From the NCBI RefSeq assembly GCF_036785885.1, contig NC_092326.1:44159072-44223071 (forward strand): 64,000 bases of DNA, read 5' to 3'. How positions within the stretch are numbered: position 1 is the first letter of the stretch; each line of letters opens with the position of its first letter. Origin of the DNA: Coffea arabica. Taxonomy: Eukaryota; Streptophyta; Magnoliopsida; Gentianales; Rubiaceae. Of the stretch, positions 22,828 through 40,140 are shown piece by piece. The notes beneath the pieces were generated by a model, which made no database searches, was not told the origin of the DNA, and was given only the letters and a program-made list of their open reading frames with translations. The position numbers were made by a program, and so were the translations under genes.

Positions 22828-24640
22828 AGAATTAAAATCTCTAGATCATACACTTGTAGGATTTCTCTCAAATTCTTCCGAAAACCCTATTTTGTTGCTC
22901 CTTTACAATTCCAACTTAGCAGCTTCATTTTAATTGCTTTACTTTATTAAGGTCAGCAGCCCAACTCCACCGTCTTTGTAGTGTCTTGCTCAATAGTCTC
23001 ATAGCTTTGTTCTTCTTCCATTCCCGACGGATGGACCTGTTCCTCCAAAGGAGTTTCCGCTATAACTATTCTGCTAATGTTCTATCATTTGTTTATTGCT
23101 CCAGGCTAACCGCCATATTTCCTCCTAGTTCTAATTCTTCTATGCCATAGGCCATTTCCATTGGGAATATTCCACTAATCTCTTTTACTAGCACATCTAG
23201 GTTTTACTGTTTTCCCCATTAATCTTCTCGTTATTGGTGTTTTTGTTCTTTCTAATTCACACTTCTTTCCTTCCCGAGCTTTGAAAAGCTTTTTAGGTGC
23301 TATAATCCCTCCATTTACATTCATTAGCCCACTTATCTTGACTGGGCTTAGTGTTTTTTTATCCATCCAAAAGCCTTGACTCCCCTGTTCTCCACTTTTC
23401 CTTGTTTCTTTCCCTTTTCTTGAGCTACTTCCTTGCACTGTATTCTTCCTCTTTTTCCCCTTATTGAAGGAGAAATTCTGTGGTGATCCCGGTATATTAA
23501 TTACTTTAGTTCATAAAATTTCCTTGGGGGTCACTCTTTTCTTGTTGCTCCTTTTCTACTTCTTCTGCTTATAGAGCTTTAAAACATGACCCCTGCCCCA
23601 GTATCTGCTCAGCAGTTTCCATTCCCTGATCCTTTTTTCTGTTATCTCTTCTCCTCCATTTCCCACTAGTTGCCTCTATCCAATCTAGCATTTGGGTATG
23701 TTTCTTCATTCCAGACGGTCTAGGCTTACTTTCTCTTTGTTTTTGGGCCTTTACTTTGAGCCTAGATCTTTCTGCGTGGTTTGCTGGACCTTTTACTTCC
23801 TTTCTTGTTCTTCTTCCATTCGCAACCATCCACGGCCCAAATGGCAGGCTTTTGGATCCTTCATCTCCATCCACCTTCCTCTCTGATTTCGGACTCTGGT
23901 TCTCTATTCCTTCTACTCTTTCATTTCCAACCTTTAGCCTCAGAACTCTGTAATGTGGCCATATTGCCAACATCCAAAATGGATTTGGTATAGCCCTTCG
24001 TACTCTACAACTTGAAGATCCTAATTTATCCAGACATATGGAATCTAGGGTTTGGTTAGATCAGCCTCTATGCATATTTTGTTAAATTTCCCTCTCTCAG
24101 CTATTAGAGTATTCTCATCCACTTTGACTGTCTTTCCTATGTTGTTGCCTACTGTCTTAAGGAATTTCTCTGTATAATCTCAACCGGCAAACCTAATAGT
24201 CTAATCTGGACCATTGTCAAAGTTATCTTTTTTTTGTTTTGCTAGAAAATATGGTCTCCATTTTCTCACAGTAACGTAGAGCCTCTGTATCATCCATGGC
24301 CCTCCATCTAGGATTCTGTGGTAGTCCTCCTTTAACCTAACTCTAACAATGTAGAATCATTTTTCCATATCTATGCTTTCAAACTCTTGGTCTAGCAACC
24401 ACATCTCCCAAAGTTTTTGCTCCAAAGTTCTAAGGCAACATTTCTACCCAATACTCTGAGTATGAGTGCCTTCCTCCACGGTTTCCACATCTCAAGTATG
24501 TCCCCCATGGGTACCGTTGGTTTTGGGAACTTCAATTTAATCTTCTCTGCAAATATGGCTTCATCTATTTCTCCATTTTCAAGCATGGTGTTATCCTCTT
24601 CTTCCTCAGATCCATTATAGAAAAGCTATTTTTGTAGGAG
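22828..24640 (-). mobile_element. L1-type LINE, 5' part (ORF1 and start of ORF2)
   Basis: This is the upstream half of the same minus-strand LINE. It holds ORF1 (about 24620-22960) and the first 100 bp of ORF2 from the ATG at 22928. Together with the 3' half the element is about 5.7 kb without insertions, normal for a plant L1. The exact 5' end and the LINE's own target duplication are not resolved. Confidence 0.82.
22960..24620 (-). pseudogene. LINE ORF1 (DUF4283-type RNA-binding protein), broken
   Basis: The frame at 24586-24392 reads MLENGEIDEAIFAEKIKLKF then PTVPMGDILEMWKPW and RVLGRNVALELWSKNF, resembling the DUF4283 domain of plant L1 ORF1 proteins. Downstream, 23973-23569 includes LPFGPWMVANGRRTRK, the segment that follows the zinc knuckle in these proteins, and a lysine/arginine-rich tail (23438-23175). 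ORF1 proteins coat the element RNA. Frameshifts separate the pieces. Confidence 0.78.
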
Positions 24641-25480
24641 TTCTTCAGTTAAACAAATGTAAAATAAAATGGTTAGGCAAGAACTTGGATGGACCCAATC
24701 TGTGACTCACTTATAGACCGAGTGATGTATTAGTTTCCGCATCATCAACCTTCATGTTAATTAATTTTAAATGTAACACCCCATTAGGTCTTCTACTAAC
24801 AATGGGGACTAAATAAATCCACTGGATCAAAAACAAAGATGCAATCTAATTCAGGGACTCAAAACAATTATGGAAAAATCTTTCAAAACAACTCATATTT
24901 CGTTAAATAAATTTTTTCATCCTTTACTTTTAAAATAATAAATTTATATTCTTTGCAAAATTATATCAATAAAATTTGGTTCCAACTTAATTTTTTTTTT
25001 ACCACTTTTTACCCTGAATTAATCACGTGATTCGCATATAATCAATTTTTTAGGGACAAAAGGCTAGACCTCATTTATGGTTAAACAAATGACCTAATTT
25101 ATATTTCTTTTTACCCTTAAACGAGTAGGATTTGACCTAAATCATATTCATTTTTCTCTTAAAAAAGTGAGATTTGAGTCAATTTTTGCCATTAAAAAAA
25201 GTGAAATCTGACCTTTTTGTACATAAAAAATGATTGCATATCGATTACATGGTAATTTTATACTAAAAAATGATCAAAAACTTAAGTTGAAATCAAATTT
25301 TGCGATATTAAATTTCTAAGGAACGCAAAGTTAATATTTTAAAAGTAAATGATGAAAATTTTCATTCAACGAAATATGAAAATGGTTTTGAACAATTTTC
25401 CCAACATTTATTATGTTTTTGCAAGAGCATCAACACCTAGTCTGCTTCGCTAAAGAAGTGACTAATATGGCATTCTAAAG
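24641..25480. other. Intergenic AT-rich DNA, no gene recognised
   Basis: AT-rich sequence with repeated short phrases (AAAGTGAGATTTGA at 25160 and a related one at 25200) and near-inverted segments around 24890-25000 and 25260-25400 (for example CATATTTCGTTAAATAA against TTCAACGAAATATGAAAATG). It could be an old foldback element; its ends are not clear. Confidence 0.4.
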
Positions 25481-25741
25481 TTTGATTGTTTAATGCCAAT
25501 AAGATCCCAAGCTAACACACCGTTTGATTTCCCAAAGTAGGTTATCTATGTCTCTCGAATACGCATTGCAAAAGTAAAATATCCATCTACCTTTAATCAA
25601 TACAAAATACTTTGATTGTTTAATGCCAATAAGATCCCAAGCTAACACACCGTTTTGATTTCTCAAAATAGGTTATCTGTGTCTCTCGAATACGCATTGC
25701 AAAAGTAAAATATCCATCTACCTTTAATCAATACAAAATAC
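25481..25741. repeat. 130-bp direct tandem duplication
   Basis: Copy 1 is 25481-25610 and copy 2 is 25611-25741. Both begin TTTGATTGTTTAATGCCAAT and end CTTTAATCAATACAAAATAC. They differ by four or five bases, including one extra T in copy 2, so the duplication is fairly recent. No coding content. Confidence 0.92.
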
Positions 25742-25779
25742 TCCGCCACAACCATATTTCCTACTGCCGAGCCATCTAT

Positions 25780-26303
25780 ATTTTAACTTGATTCGTTCCT
25801 TCCCATGCTTGAAAATTTTCATCTGAGTAGTGTAGGTTTTTAACTGTTGAAAAACTTAGGTTGTGTTTGGATTGTATTTTCCGTCATTTTACATGAAAAA
25901 ATTACTGTAGCGATTTGATATATGTGAGGGAAAAAGGTGATAGGAAAATGTGATCACGAAAAACGACAATATTTTCCGACAGAAACAAGCAATCCAAACG
26001 AGGCTTTAGAATTCCATCTCAAAACCAATTGATAACAAGTGAAATGGCCTATCAACAACTTTTATATATGATTGAAAATCTTTAGAATATCAATGTGAAA
26101 TATTCTACTAACACTTTTAAATTGACTCCTTCCTTCCCATGCTTGAAAATTTTCATGTGACTGGAGAGTAGGTTTTTAATTATTGAAAAACTTAGAATTC
26201 CATCTCAAAACCAATTGATAACAAGTGAAATGGCCTAACAACAACTTTTATATATGATTGAAAATCTTTAAAATATCAATGTGGAATATTCTACTAACAC
26301 CCC
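25780..26303. repeat. About 185-bp tandem duplication, one copy disrupted by a MITE
   Basis: Both copies contain CCTTCCCATGCTTGAAAATT, GTTGAAAAACTTA or its variant, GAATTCCATCTCAAAACCAA and TTTTATATATGATTGAAAAT. Copy 1 spans 25780-26113 because it carries a 147-bp insertion; copy 2 spans 26114-26303 and lacks it. A third degenerate echo of the same phrases follows at 26440-26540. Confidence 0.85.
25859..26005. mobile_element. Tourist-like MITE (147 bp) with TTA target duplication
   Basis: The left end is GGTTGTGTTTGGATTG and the right end in reverse complement is AGCCTCGTTTGGATTG. It is flanked by TTA at 25856-25858 and 26006-26008. The neighbouring duplicate copy at 26190 reads GAAAAACTTAGAATTCC without it, which fixes both borders. 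The TIR sequence and TTA duplication fit PIF/Harbinger-derived Tourist elements. Confidence 0.88.
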
Positions 26304-26939
26304 TTTACAATCGTGACTTGACAAATGGGCTTAAAACCAAGTCACGAGAGAAACTATAAACAAGATAACTGAATCACGAGTGAAACTACAGCTCACAAGG
26401 TAACAAATAAACTCAAAGCCCAGCTCTAATACCATTTTAGAGAACATGAACTGCCATTTCAAAATCAATTGACAATGAGTGAAGTGATCTAACAACTTTT
26501 ATATATTGCCGAAAACCCTTGGAATATCAATATGAGATATCAACTAATAGTAGCTTTTTTGAATCTGTTGTTGATATTTCATGGGCTAAGCATGATTCAC
26601 GCTTTCTGGAAAATGCATCGTGTGGGCGCGGACGGCAGAACCCCCAAAAAGAATGACGAAAATCTCAACTCCGGGTGACCTGTAGACGGCATATTTAGTT
26701 TTCATGAATATACTTCCACCGCCGAATATGGTGAATGACATGACGAAAATCTAGATTCCACTTCCACTCGAGCACTATACAAAAGGTTAGTAATTAAAAA
26801 TTCAAAGAATTGTTGCCGATCCTTCTTCTTGACCAGCATTTGCCGCACACTGGCTGCCCATCTACAATTCCCACGGAGACCTGCTTTCTAAACCTGCACA
26901 ATTAGGACAAATATCAGTATCAATCAAATGCATATGAAA
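26304..26939. other. Intergenic DNA, no gene recognised
   Basis: Begins with degenerate continuation of the preceding repeats. At 26620-26760 there is a less AT-rich patch (CGTGTGGGCGCGGACGGCAG). I see no supported exon or RNA. Confidence 0.35.
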
Positions 26940-27600
26940 TTTAAGGTTACGGGTCATCAATCCATTGTGCAACTAGAGCCTGAGCAGTACACATTGCACC
27001 TTTCTGATCCCCTTCCTACCCACACTCTTTTCCAATGCTAAGTTTCATTTAGATTCCTATTAGATCCATTAAGCTGATCATAAGCTGATTCGACGGTAAA
27101 TGCTCCTGATTCAGACAGGCAACATCGAAGAAAATCCAAAATATCAGGATTCTGGATGAGAATAATGGATCTGAGCTTCACCTTTGATACTTGAAGGGAG
27201 TAGTCCCTGCAGCATTATCCAATTCCAATCATTTATTCCACCGCCCTTTTGTTGGACTGTTCTCCTGGGATTGAAACATCCACTCACTGATCGGTACATT
27301 GAACAACCACTAATCAATCCAAAATCCTATTGTCTCTCCATTACCAAATCTCCACCTCATTCCTCACCGTGTTACTACTTCAGCGTTACCTTCTATGCTT
27401 CTCCAGGTATATGACATCAACATACTCAAAGAGTCCCCATCCTCCTTGCAATATTTTCTAAAATGAAGTTTCTTTCCATACAACCCATCCTCAATCAATA
27501 ACTTCCAACCAACCTTAGCCAGAGTTGCCTGGTTTAGTTGAGAGAGATGTCGAATATCTAATCCTTCTTCCTCTTTTTTCAAACAATCAACTTAAGAATG
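26940..27600 (-). mobile_element. Second LINE remnant (C-terminal part of ORF2)
   Basis: The minus-strand frame 27582-27364 reads EEEGLDIRHLSQLNQATLAK then VGWKLL, the conserved block just after the reverse transcriptase of plant L1 elements. Further downstream, with frame changes, GAFTVESAYDQLN and HWKRVW (about 27100-27000) match the start of the zf-RVT region. It is a separate, truncated copy, not part of the 11-24 kb element. Confidence 0.72.
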
Positions 27601-28906
27601 GAACATAGTCCATGGATAAGGTCTTTGGTTCTCTGCCATAGAACATCGCAAGGGTTGTATAGTCATCACTCCCTTTACATTGTATACTCCATGTAATACC
27701 AGCAGCTTTGCAGCTACAAAGATTTCCAGAAAACCAGCTATGGGAGAGTGTATTGCTGGGCCAAGCAGCATGCTGAATAGAGGAAATACCTGTGGAGGCT
27801 GTATTCAGGTGAGATGTTTTGAACCATGTCTTGTGGTGTTTGCCACGTGGCCCACCTTTCACTATAACTGCCACTGATTTCTGCCCCAAATTACGATGGG
27901 CATTGGTGGAAGTTCCTTGATCACAATGCGCGATGTCACCTGGTACAAAAATTGCAGCAATAGCAGAAAACGTGGTTCCAATTCTATTAATGGTATCAAT
28001 TATAATTAACAAATTCTTGGACTGAATTAGTCTACACCATATGTCTCAGATGCAATGCCCATTGTAGGTGGATCTTAATCCAGGGAAAAATGTGGAGTTG
28101 ACAGGAAGTTAATACTTTGTGCAAGTCCTAATCACCAATGATGGGGTGAATGGTGAAGTCTCTGCAGGAAAAATGAAAGGATCAAAAACAGGATGGATAA
28201 CTATGTGTAGAAACTGGGTATAGAATCAGCGATGCAGAATCAGACTCATGGGCAGCCCTTATTACAATTTTTCCCTGATAAGACAGAGATTTGGTCAGAC
28301 AAATGGTCTTGAGTTTGACATTATCAAACGGAGGTAAGCTATGTTCAGAAGTCGTATCCCACCCACTCTAAAGTGTACGTCAAGATCAATGTAGAGATAC
28401 AGCAAAGAAAGACCAAAAAATGCAGTGTATTTTATGGCAGGAAGGGCATATGCATGTCAACCTCATGACTGTCCATCATGTGACCATTGTGGGGGAGATG
28501 GCATATATTGCTCACATAACCATGGGTTAGCTATTTTCTATTATTTTCCCATTTCTTCTTTCTACAATCATTTTGATCTGTTTGCATCCTGAAATTTAAG
28601 TATTTTCAGGCACTTATTGTTCAAGATATAGATGCCATGCATCATTTCATGCACTTGCAACCAATAACAAATTAAATTTCATGGTTTGAAAAGCATTAGC
28701 TGCAAAGCATAACCATTGCACTTGTCTCCATAAGTAAAGAGTTTAAAGTCACCAGTAAATTTGGCTACAAATATTTAAATAGCTCCCAGCCACTAAACAA
28801 AAAAAAAAAAGTGCAAGAACTTTCCTGACAGGGTAGAAAATGCTAAACACTTGCAATGGGAGGTGCTATCAGATTGCATCTAGCAGCTCCTGCAAGAGTA
28901 ACCAAG
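27601..28906. other. Intergenic DNA and THA8L 3' flank
   Basis: A 141-codon minus-strand open frame at 28012-27587 joins directly to the LINE remnant but resembles no family I know; it may be more transposon debris. From about 28500 to 28906 the sequence would include the 3' UTR of the PPR gene. Nothing else is recognisable. Confidence 0.35.
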
Positions 28907-30583
28907 TCAGTTTGAGCTCAATGAATATCCTTCTCCCTCTCCTTTCTCTTGAAAATTTAGAGATTGACCAAAATATTTCTGGGCTTCCAGTCGTAAAAAA
29001 GCTGAAAGACTTGCTTCCTCATTTGACTCTAAAGCATTGATTAATATCTTGAATGACAACTTATCCAGGTCACAACCTATAGATTTCATCAGGTAAAAGC
29101 ACTCAACTGCTAGTCCAGTGAGGTTGAAATTTGCTAAAATCTCCAGCAATGCATTAAAGCCGTTAATATCAGGCTCTAAACAAGGTTCCTTCTTCAATTT
29201 AATGAAAAGTAGTTCAACCTCTTCAAGCAATCCATTGCTTCCCAAAAGTGAGACCAATTCAGCATACAGTGATATTTGAGGCCTATACCAATACTCCTCC
29301 TGAATTTCTTCGAAAACCTAATTCAGGAAACGAAGGACACTAATAGATCAGACAATATCACTGTAGGCTAAATGTACCATTTTTCAGAAACAAAGGCACC
29401 CAATACTAGTCTAAGCCCCCCACCCCCACACCCACACCCACACCCCCCCCCCCCCAAAAAAAACGCCAGAATCTCAGACCGAGAAAGGGGGGAAAAATTA
29501 CTGGTCTTCGTAATTTTTCTTCTTTGCGCAAATGAGCAAGAAGGTAAACCAGTTTTCACTCAAATTTGAGCCTCAAGTTAGGCCCCTTTTTTTCGGCTGA
29601 TAAAACAGAGAGATGAGTCAGTACATTCTTTCTTCTTGCTTGATCTTGTTTTGGCTGAAAAACAATATATTATGGTTGAACCAAACAAGCAGCTTAAAGA
29701 GTAATTAAAAATTGTGAAATCATATTCAATCGATGAGCCTTTTCCAAAATTGTAGGTTGCTGTTTTGCACTTGGGCAGTAAAATTTTCTATTATCTCGGG
29801 CAAGCAATAATTAAGAGGTTCCATGCATAAAATGCAAGTACTTTTGGGATCTGATCCAACTCGGCTACCCAAAACTTGAGTGAATTGGAAATATAAGACA
29901 AGTTGATCCCTAAATTTTTATCTCACGCCATGGGATAAAGGATACCTCCAACCACAACATAATAAATACACAGTTATTCTGGTTTCGGCCCCAGATTATG
30001 CTATCTGATCATCTGTATGGTGCATCCTCTATCAAGTATAGCCTTTTTTATCCACTTAGAAAAAAGTAGATAGGCACGTTTTAGTAAGGGGCATAAACCC
30101 CCTCCCCCCCCCCCCCCAACAACAACAAAAACAACAACAAAAATCCAAAACAAAATAAAAATAGAAGGGGGAAGGGGAAAAAGGAATAGGCAGTAAGAAG
30201 CAAACCTTAAGAGCCAAATAACACTGGTTCTGGCGAATGAGTTCGCGAAGAACGGCTATCATATCGAGCTTGAGCAAACGCCTAAAGGTGGTCTCAAGGG
30301 CAGGCTCCAGCGGACAACTACTAGTGGCTCTGGCCCGCTTGAGTGCCTGAACCGTTTGAATGGCTTCGATGCTGAGATTCCGGCCTTTCTGCAGCGGCTT
30401 CCTGTTATTGCTTCTGTCTCTCATGGTGGTTACAAGTGCATTGTTTCTATTCTTTCTACCATTGCTATTGTTTGCTGCTTCTCCCCCTAGCCCATGCGTA
30501 ATTAAATTCCCATTCCCAATCCAAGCGGAATTAAGCCTGCTGGCAGTGGGCGAGTGCGATATCTGGGTCATACCTGAATTCAT
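28907..30583 (-). CDS. THA8L: Short PPR protein, THA8-LIKE (chloroplast)
   Basis: Two exons, 30583-30206 and 29317-28907, with a GT-AG intron of 888 bp; 262 residues. Key segments are LSIEAIQTVQALKRA, FRRLLKLDMIAVLRELIRQN and QCYLALK, then across the junction VFEEIQEEYWY, LLGSNGLLEEVELLF, NGFNALLEILANFN and GCDLDKLSFKILINALESNE. These match my memory of Arabidopsis THA8L (At3g46870), a small protein of about five PPR repeats that binds RNA in chloroplasts; its paralogue THA8 is needed for splicing of ycf3 intron 2 and trnA. The first 80 or so residues are low in acidic residues and fit a transit peptide. The start at 30583 (MNSGMTQ) is chosen by length; an in-frame ATG at 30748 would add 55 residues. 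The intron has two long C tracts. Confidence 0.88.
29401..30118. repeat. Two poly-C tracts in the THA8L intron
   Basis: C13 followed by eight A at 29443-29463, preceded by CCCACA units, and C14 at 30104-30117 close to the splice donor, followed by AAC triplets. In transcript sense both are long G runs after T-rich sequence. Confidence 0.85.
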
Positions 30584-30780
30584 TGTTGTCCCACAACACA
30601 GCCAGCAGCCGAGCCACAGCCCACGAGGAGGAGAAGGGTGGGAAAAGATCGCCTCCTCCGTCTCTGATTCTCTTTTTACTGTACAGCTGATTGTTGCAAG
30701 AAAAAAGAAGTGCAATTCTGCAATGAAGGTCCGTCTGCGGTCTGGCAATTGAGTTTTTTATGTGTTTGTTTAAAATTTTA

Positions 30781-31708
30781 GGGTTAAATGCAAAAAATCC
30801 CACAAACTAAATATTCAATTGCAGTTTACCCCCTAAATTATAATAATAGGCATTTTACCCCCTTGAATGATATGTTTGGACAAATCTACCCCTTTTATTT
30901 TAAGCATTGTTATTTTTCTTTTTTTCCTATCATTTTCTTTTTAAATTCTTCCTTTTTTTTCTTTAAACATTGTTTAAATAAGTAGACTAGATTAGTCAAA
31001 ATTTGTTTATTTCTTAATTTTGTATGTCAATATTTTATAAAAAAAAATCTATGGAATACAAGATTTTTTGTCCAAATGTTGAAGTCAATGTCATTTAAAA
31101 AATTGAACTTTTCAAATGTATAACAACAAAATAGAGAATTTGATTAATCAATTATCAGTAGTATCAATAACAAAAAAAATGAACTACTATTGTTGTTTAT
31201 TCTTATTTTTTATTTCACTACAAATAACAATTGCTAACTTTTCTTTTTTATGTGATATATAATATGTTACTTTTATTATAAGTAGTTGAGTAACTGTGAA
31301 CTCCTAATTAGTTTATAGGTACTTAAATTGTTAAATTACTAAATTAATACACTTTACAATATAAGCTTCATATATTTTGTAATAATAAAGAGTTTATGAC
31401 AAATTATTAAGAATGAATTTAACAAATAAACAAATTAAAAAAGCAGTTTAAAAAATACTAAAATTTTTTATGTAAGTCTTTTCACATCGGAGAGAGACGT
31501 TGGCTAGTTCTATGATAGATGGAGAAAATAAATAAAAGGAAAAAATGAAAAAATCTAATAGAGAAAAAAAAAAAAGAAAGGATTTAAAATAGTAGGGGTA
31601 GTGTTATCCAAACATATCATTCAAGGGGGCAAATTGCCTATTATTATAGTTTATGGGGTAAGCTGCAACTGGGTATATAGTTTATGGGGGATTTTTTGCA
31701 TTTAACCC
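30781..31708. mobile_element. Mutator-like non-autonomous element, copy 1 (928 bp)
   Basis: The ends are GGGTTAAATGCAAAAAATCC and its inverse; the inverted repeats extend about 100 bp through CAATTGCAGTTTACCCC and TAATAATAGGCA. The flanks are AAAATTTTA (30772-30780) and AAAATTGTA (31709-31717), a 9-bp duplication with one mismatch. The interior is AT-rich without a coding frame. A second copy in the same orientation is at 51645-52578 and is about 90% identical by eye. Confidence 0.88.
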
Positions 31709-31734
31709 AAAATTGTACTATAACTTACCGTAAA

Positions 31735-31897
31735 AGTTGCAGGGAACATTTTTTAAGTATGTAAATTTTTGGATATTTTGAAGTATATAGTTTAAAAATT
31801 TTGAAAAGTTTTTTGAGATTATTGTAGTTCAAATTGTTAAAAAACTTGTAACAGACAAATTTGACCAAAAAAAATTTGCTTGCCAAACAGGTCCCAT
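31735..31897. mobile_element. Single arm of the foldback family seen at 46526-47553
   Basis: Contains AAAGTTTTTTGAGATTATTG, GTTAAAAAACTTGTAACAGA and ends CCAAACAGGTCCC. This parallels the right arm of the 46.5-kb foldback (TTTTTTGAGTTCCTGTAG, TTAAAAAAACCTGTA, AAACAGGCCC). Only one arm is recognisable here. Confidence 0.5.
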
Positions 31898-33600
31898 ATA
31901 TATAAAAATATTTTTTTATTATTATGTTAGGAATTAATTTTTCAGATATTAATTGTCCTGTGTTATCAAATACTATCAGGGTTTACTAATAATTTTAGTA
32001 ACAAACAAACAAATTAATAAAAATAATGTTATGGGATAAAGAGCAAAACAAACTATATTTTATAGGAATTTGGTACAGTAAACTCTTAAGTGTATAATGC
32101 CTTTTTCGACATTACCATCCCACAATGTTAACAATGTTATAGTTGATTAATGGTTTAGATGATAAAATGAAAATTAAAAAATGATGGTAAAGGACAAAGT
32201 GGAAAAGATGCGTAATGGACCCGTATGTCTAATGGCGATTTAGTTTCCGTCAGTTACCCGTTACTCGGTTGGATTACCTCCTCTATAATTAATTGAAATA
32301 GGTTAGAGTAGGGAGTAGAAGTAGGTGTAGATGACTCTTGCCATTTATATAGACGCTTCTTTTGACAAGTGACAATTTGAATTTTTACTCCACTATTTTC
32401 TTTGGTTAGCAAAAGGTCATAAACTTTTCCCCTCCCAATTTCTCCTCTTCTTTTTCTTTTTACCTCTACCTTCAACCCTCATCTTCCTTTTTTTTCATCT
32501 TTCTTTTTTCACTTCCAATTTTTTCTTTATAATTAATTATACTAAAATTATTTTCTCACTATTTTTTAGGTGATTATTATTAATCATGGAGAGATATTGT
32601 AACAATCAACTGATTTATAATGCCACTTCCACCTCCATTAATTTTAACTCTTTAATTTAGTATTTTGCTTTTTCCCTTCTTCTTTTCCTCCATCCTAATT
32701 TTTCTCTACCTTCCCTCTTTCCACTCAATCAAATACATCTTTTCCTTTTTCCTCTGTATCAACTGAATGTATGCTTTTCTTGCCTAAGAATAGATATTTC
32801 TTTTCGTCCTTTGTTCAAAAATCATGATTCATGATCATCTCTTTTTTTTTTAAGAGAAATATAAACAATAGATCTTTTATCTCCCTACCCTTACTATCTA
32901 GTATGTTCCATTTTTTTATTCTTATTTTTCCCCTATTTCACGCTACCAAATATGGACCTAAAATTTTTTCATTAATTGTATTTTATTTAGCCTTTATCAT
33001 TTTTTTTTGCCTCTTCATTCTGTTACTAGGTTTATTTATTTATTTTGATTTGATCTCCTTGATATTCATTAAGCCTTCCATTATTTTGGTACAGCAAGTC
33101 AATTCTCCTTTTGTGAGGTTTGTCTTAAATTTAAATGCAAAATTTGTATTTTGCAATTCTGATGTTTTAGTTCACTTTCAATGCATAACTAAATCTTGCA
33201 CTTCATGTAGTAATTCATTGGTACTGAATTTTTGTGGTTTTTTTTTATGCATTGAAAAGCCTTCTATTTCAAATTTCTTGCAAGTTTTATTGTGAATTGG
33301 TAAGATGAAAGTTTTTACATGATGATGTCTTGTTTGAAAAAGAAATAATGGTGAAAAATTCTATGCATTCGTAATTATAATAGCATGATATTTGAGCTTT
33401 ATGAAGCATATATCATTTATGTTAATATTGAATTGATTTTGTATTTCTCACGTGCTTGATTTTTCAATTTTTTGCTATTATTTGTCCATACAATACAACA
33501 AGATATACCTCTACTATATCAAAATAAGCAAGTTGGAGCAAACTTTTGGAACATTACAGTAAAAGCAAACTTTACTTTTTAGGCTCATTTTTTGGCAATT
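31898..33600. other. Intergenic AT-rich DNA, no gene supported
   Basis: Very T-rich on the plus strand. A 154-codon open frame at 32831-33295 is dominated by Phe, Ile and Leu as expected from base composition and has no recognisable domain. I see no promoter or RNA signature. Confidence 0.4.
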
Positions 33601-34048
33601 ATAATTGCTCTTTATTTGAAAGCAAATTATGGTATAATGAATTTTAGCAAGAATTTTATAGGTGGGCATAAGCGGTCGTCACATCAAGGTTATGCAGTAA
33701 TGAAGAAAGGTAGAGCGCGCACGGAATACAATCCTGTTATTATACTTGCTAGACAGATGTGCACGTCATACAGATGGATAGGCCTTTAAGAATCTCATTC
33801 ATGTGCTAATACCGTCATCCTCTTCAGAACGCAACGAAAGAAAAAGTTGAGGAATCCAGAAAACAAGCCACATAACGCGCTCAAGAGAGATGAATGTCTC
33901 CTATCAGCAAATGAAGCACAGTTTGACCGAAACTAGGCTATAATGCTTCAGACGTGCAGAGAGTACGATAGCCGAGCAGACAGCACAGGCTTTCAGAACA
34001 GGCAACAGAGGCAAGAGATGGATGGCAAAACTAATCGATCAGTAGACT
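33601..34048 (-). other. Likely 3' UTR and 3' flank of the glutamyl-tRNA synthetase gene
   Basis: Base composition becomes more balanced than in the T-rich DNA to the left, as expected for transcribed 3' UTR. The polyadenylation site cannot be fixed from sequence alone. Confidence 0.4.

Positions 34049-40140
<6,092 letters not shown>

Noticed and set aside
32831..33295. 154-codon plus-strand frame with hydrophobic, membrane-like stretches
   Set aside because: It lies in T-rich DNA, where Phe, Leu, Ile and Ser codons dominate by composition. No family resemblance, no neighbouring exon and no consistent codon preference.
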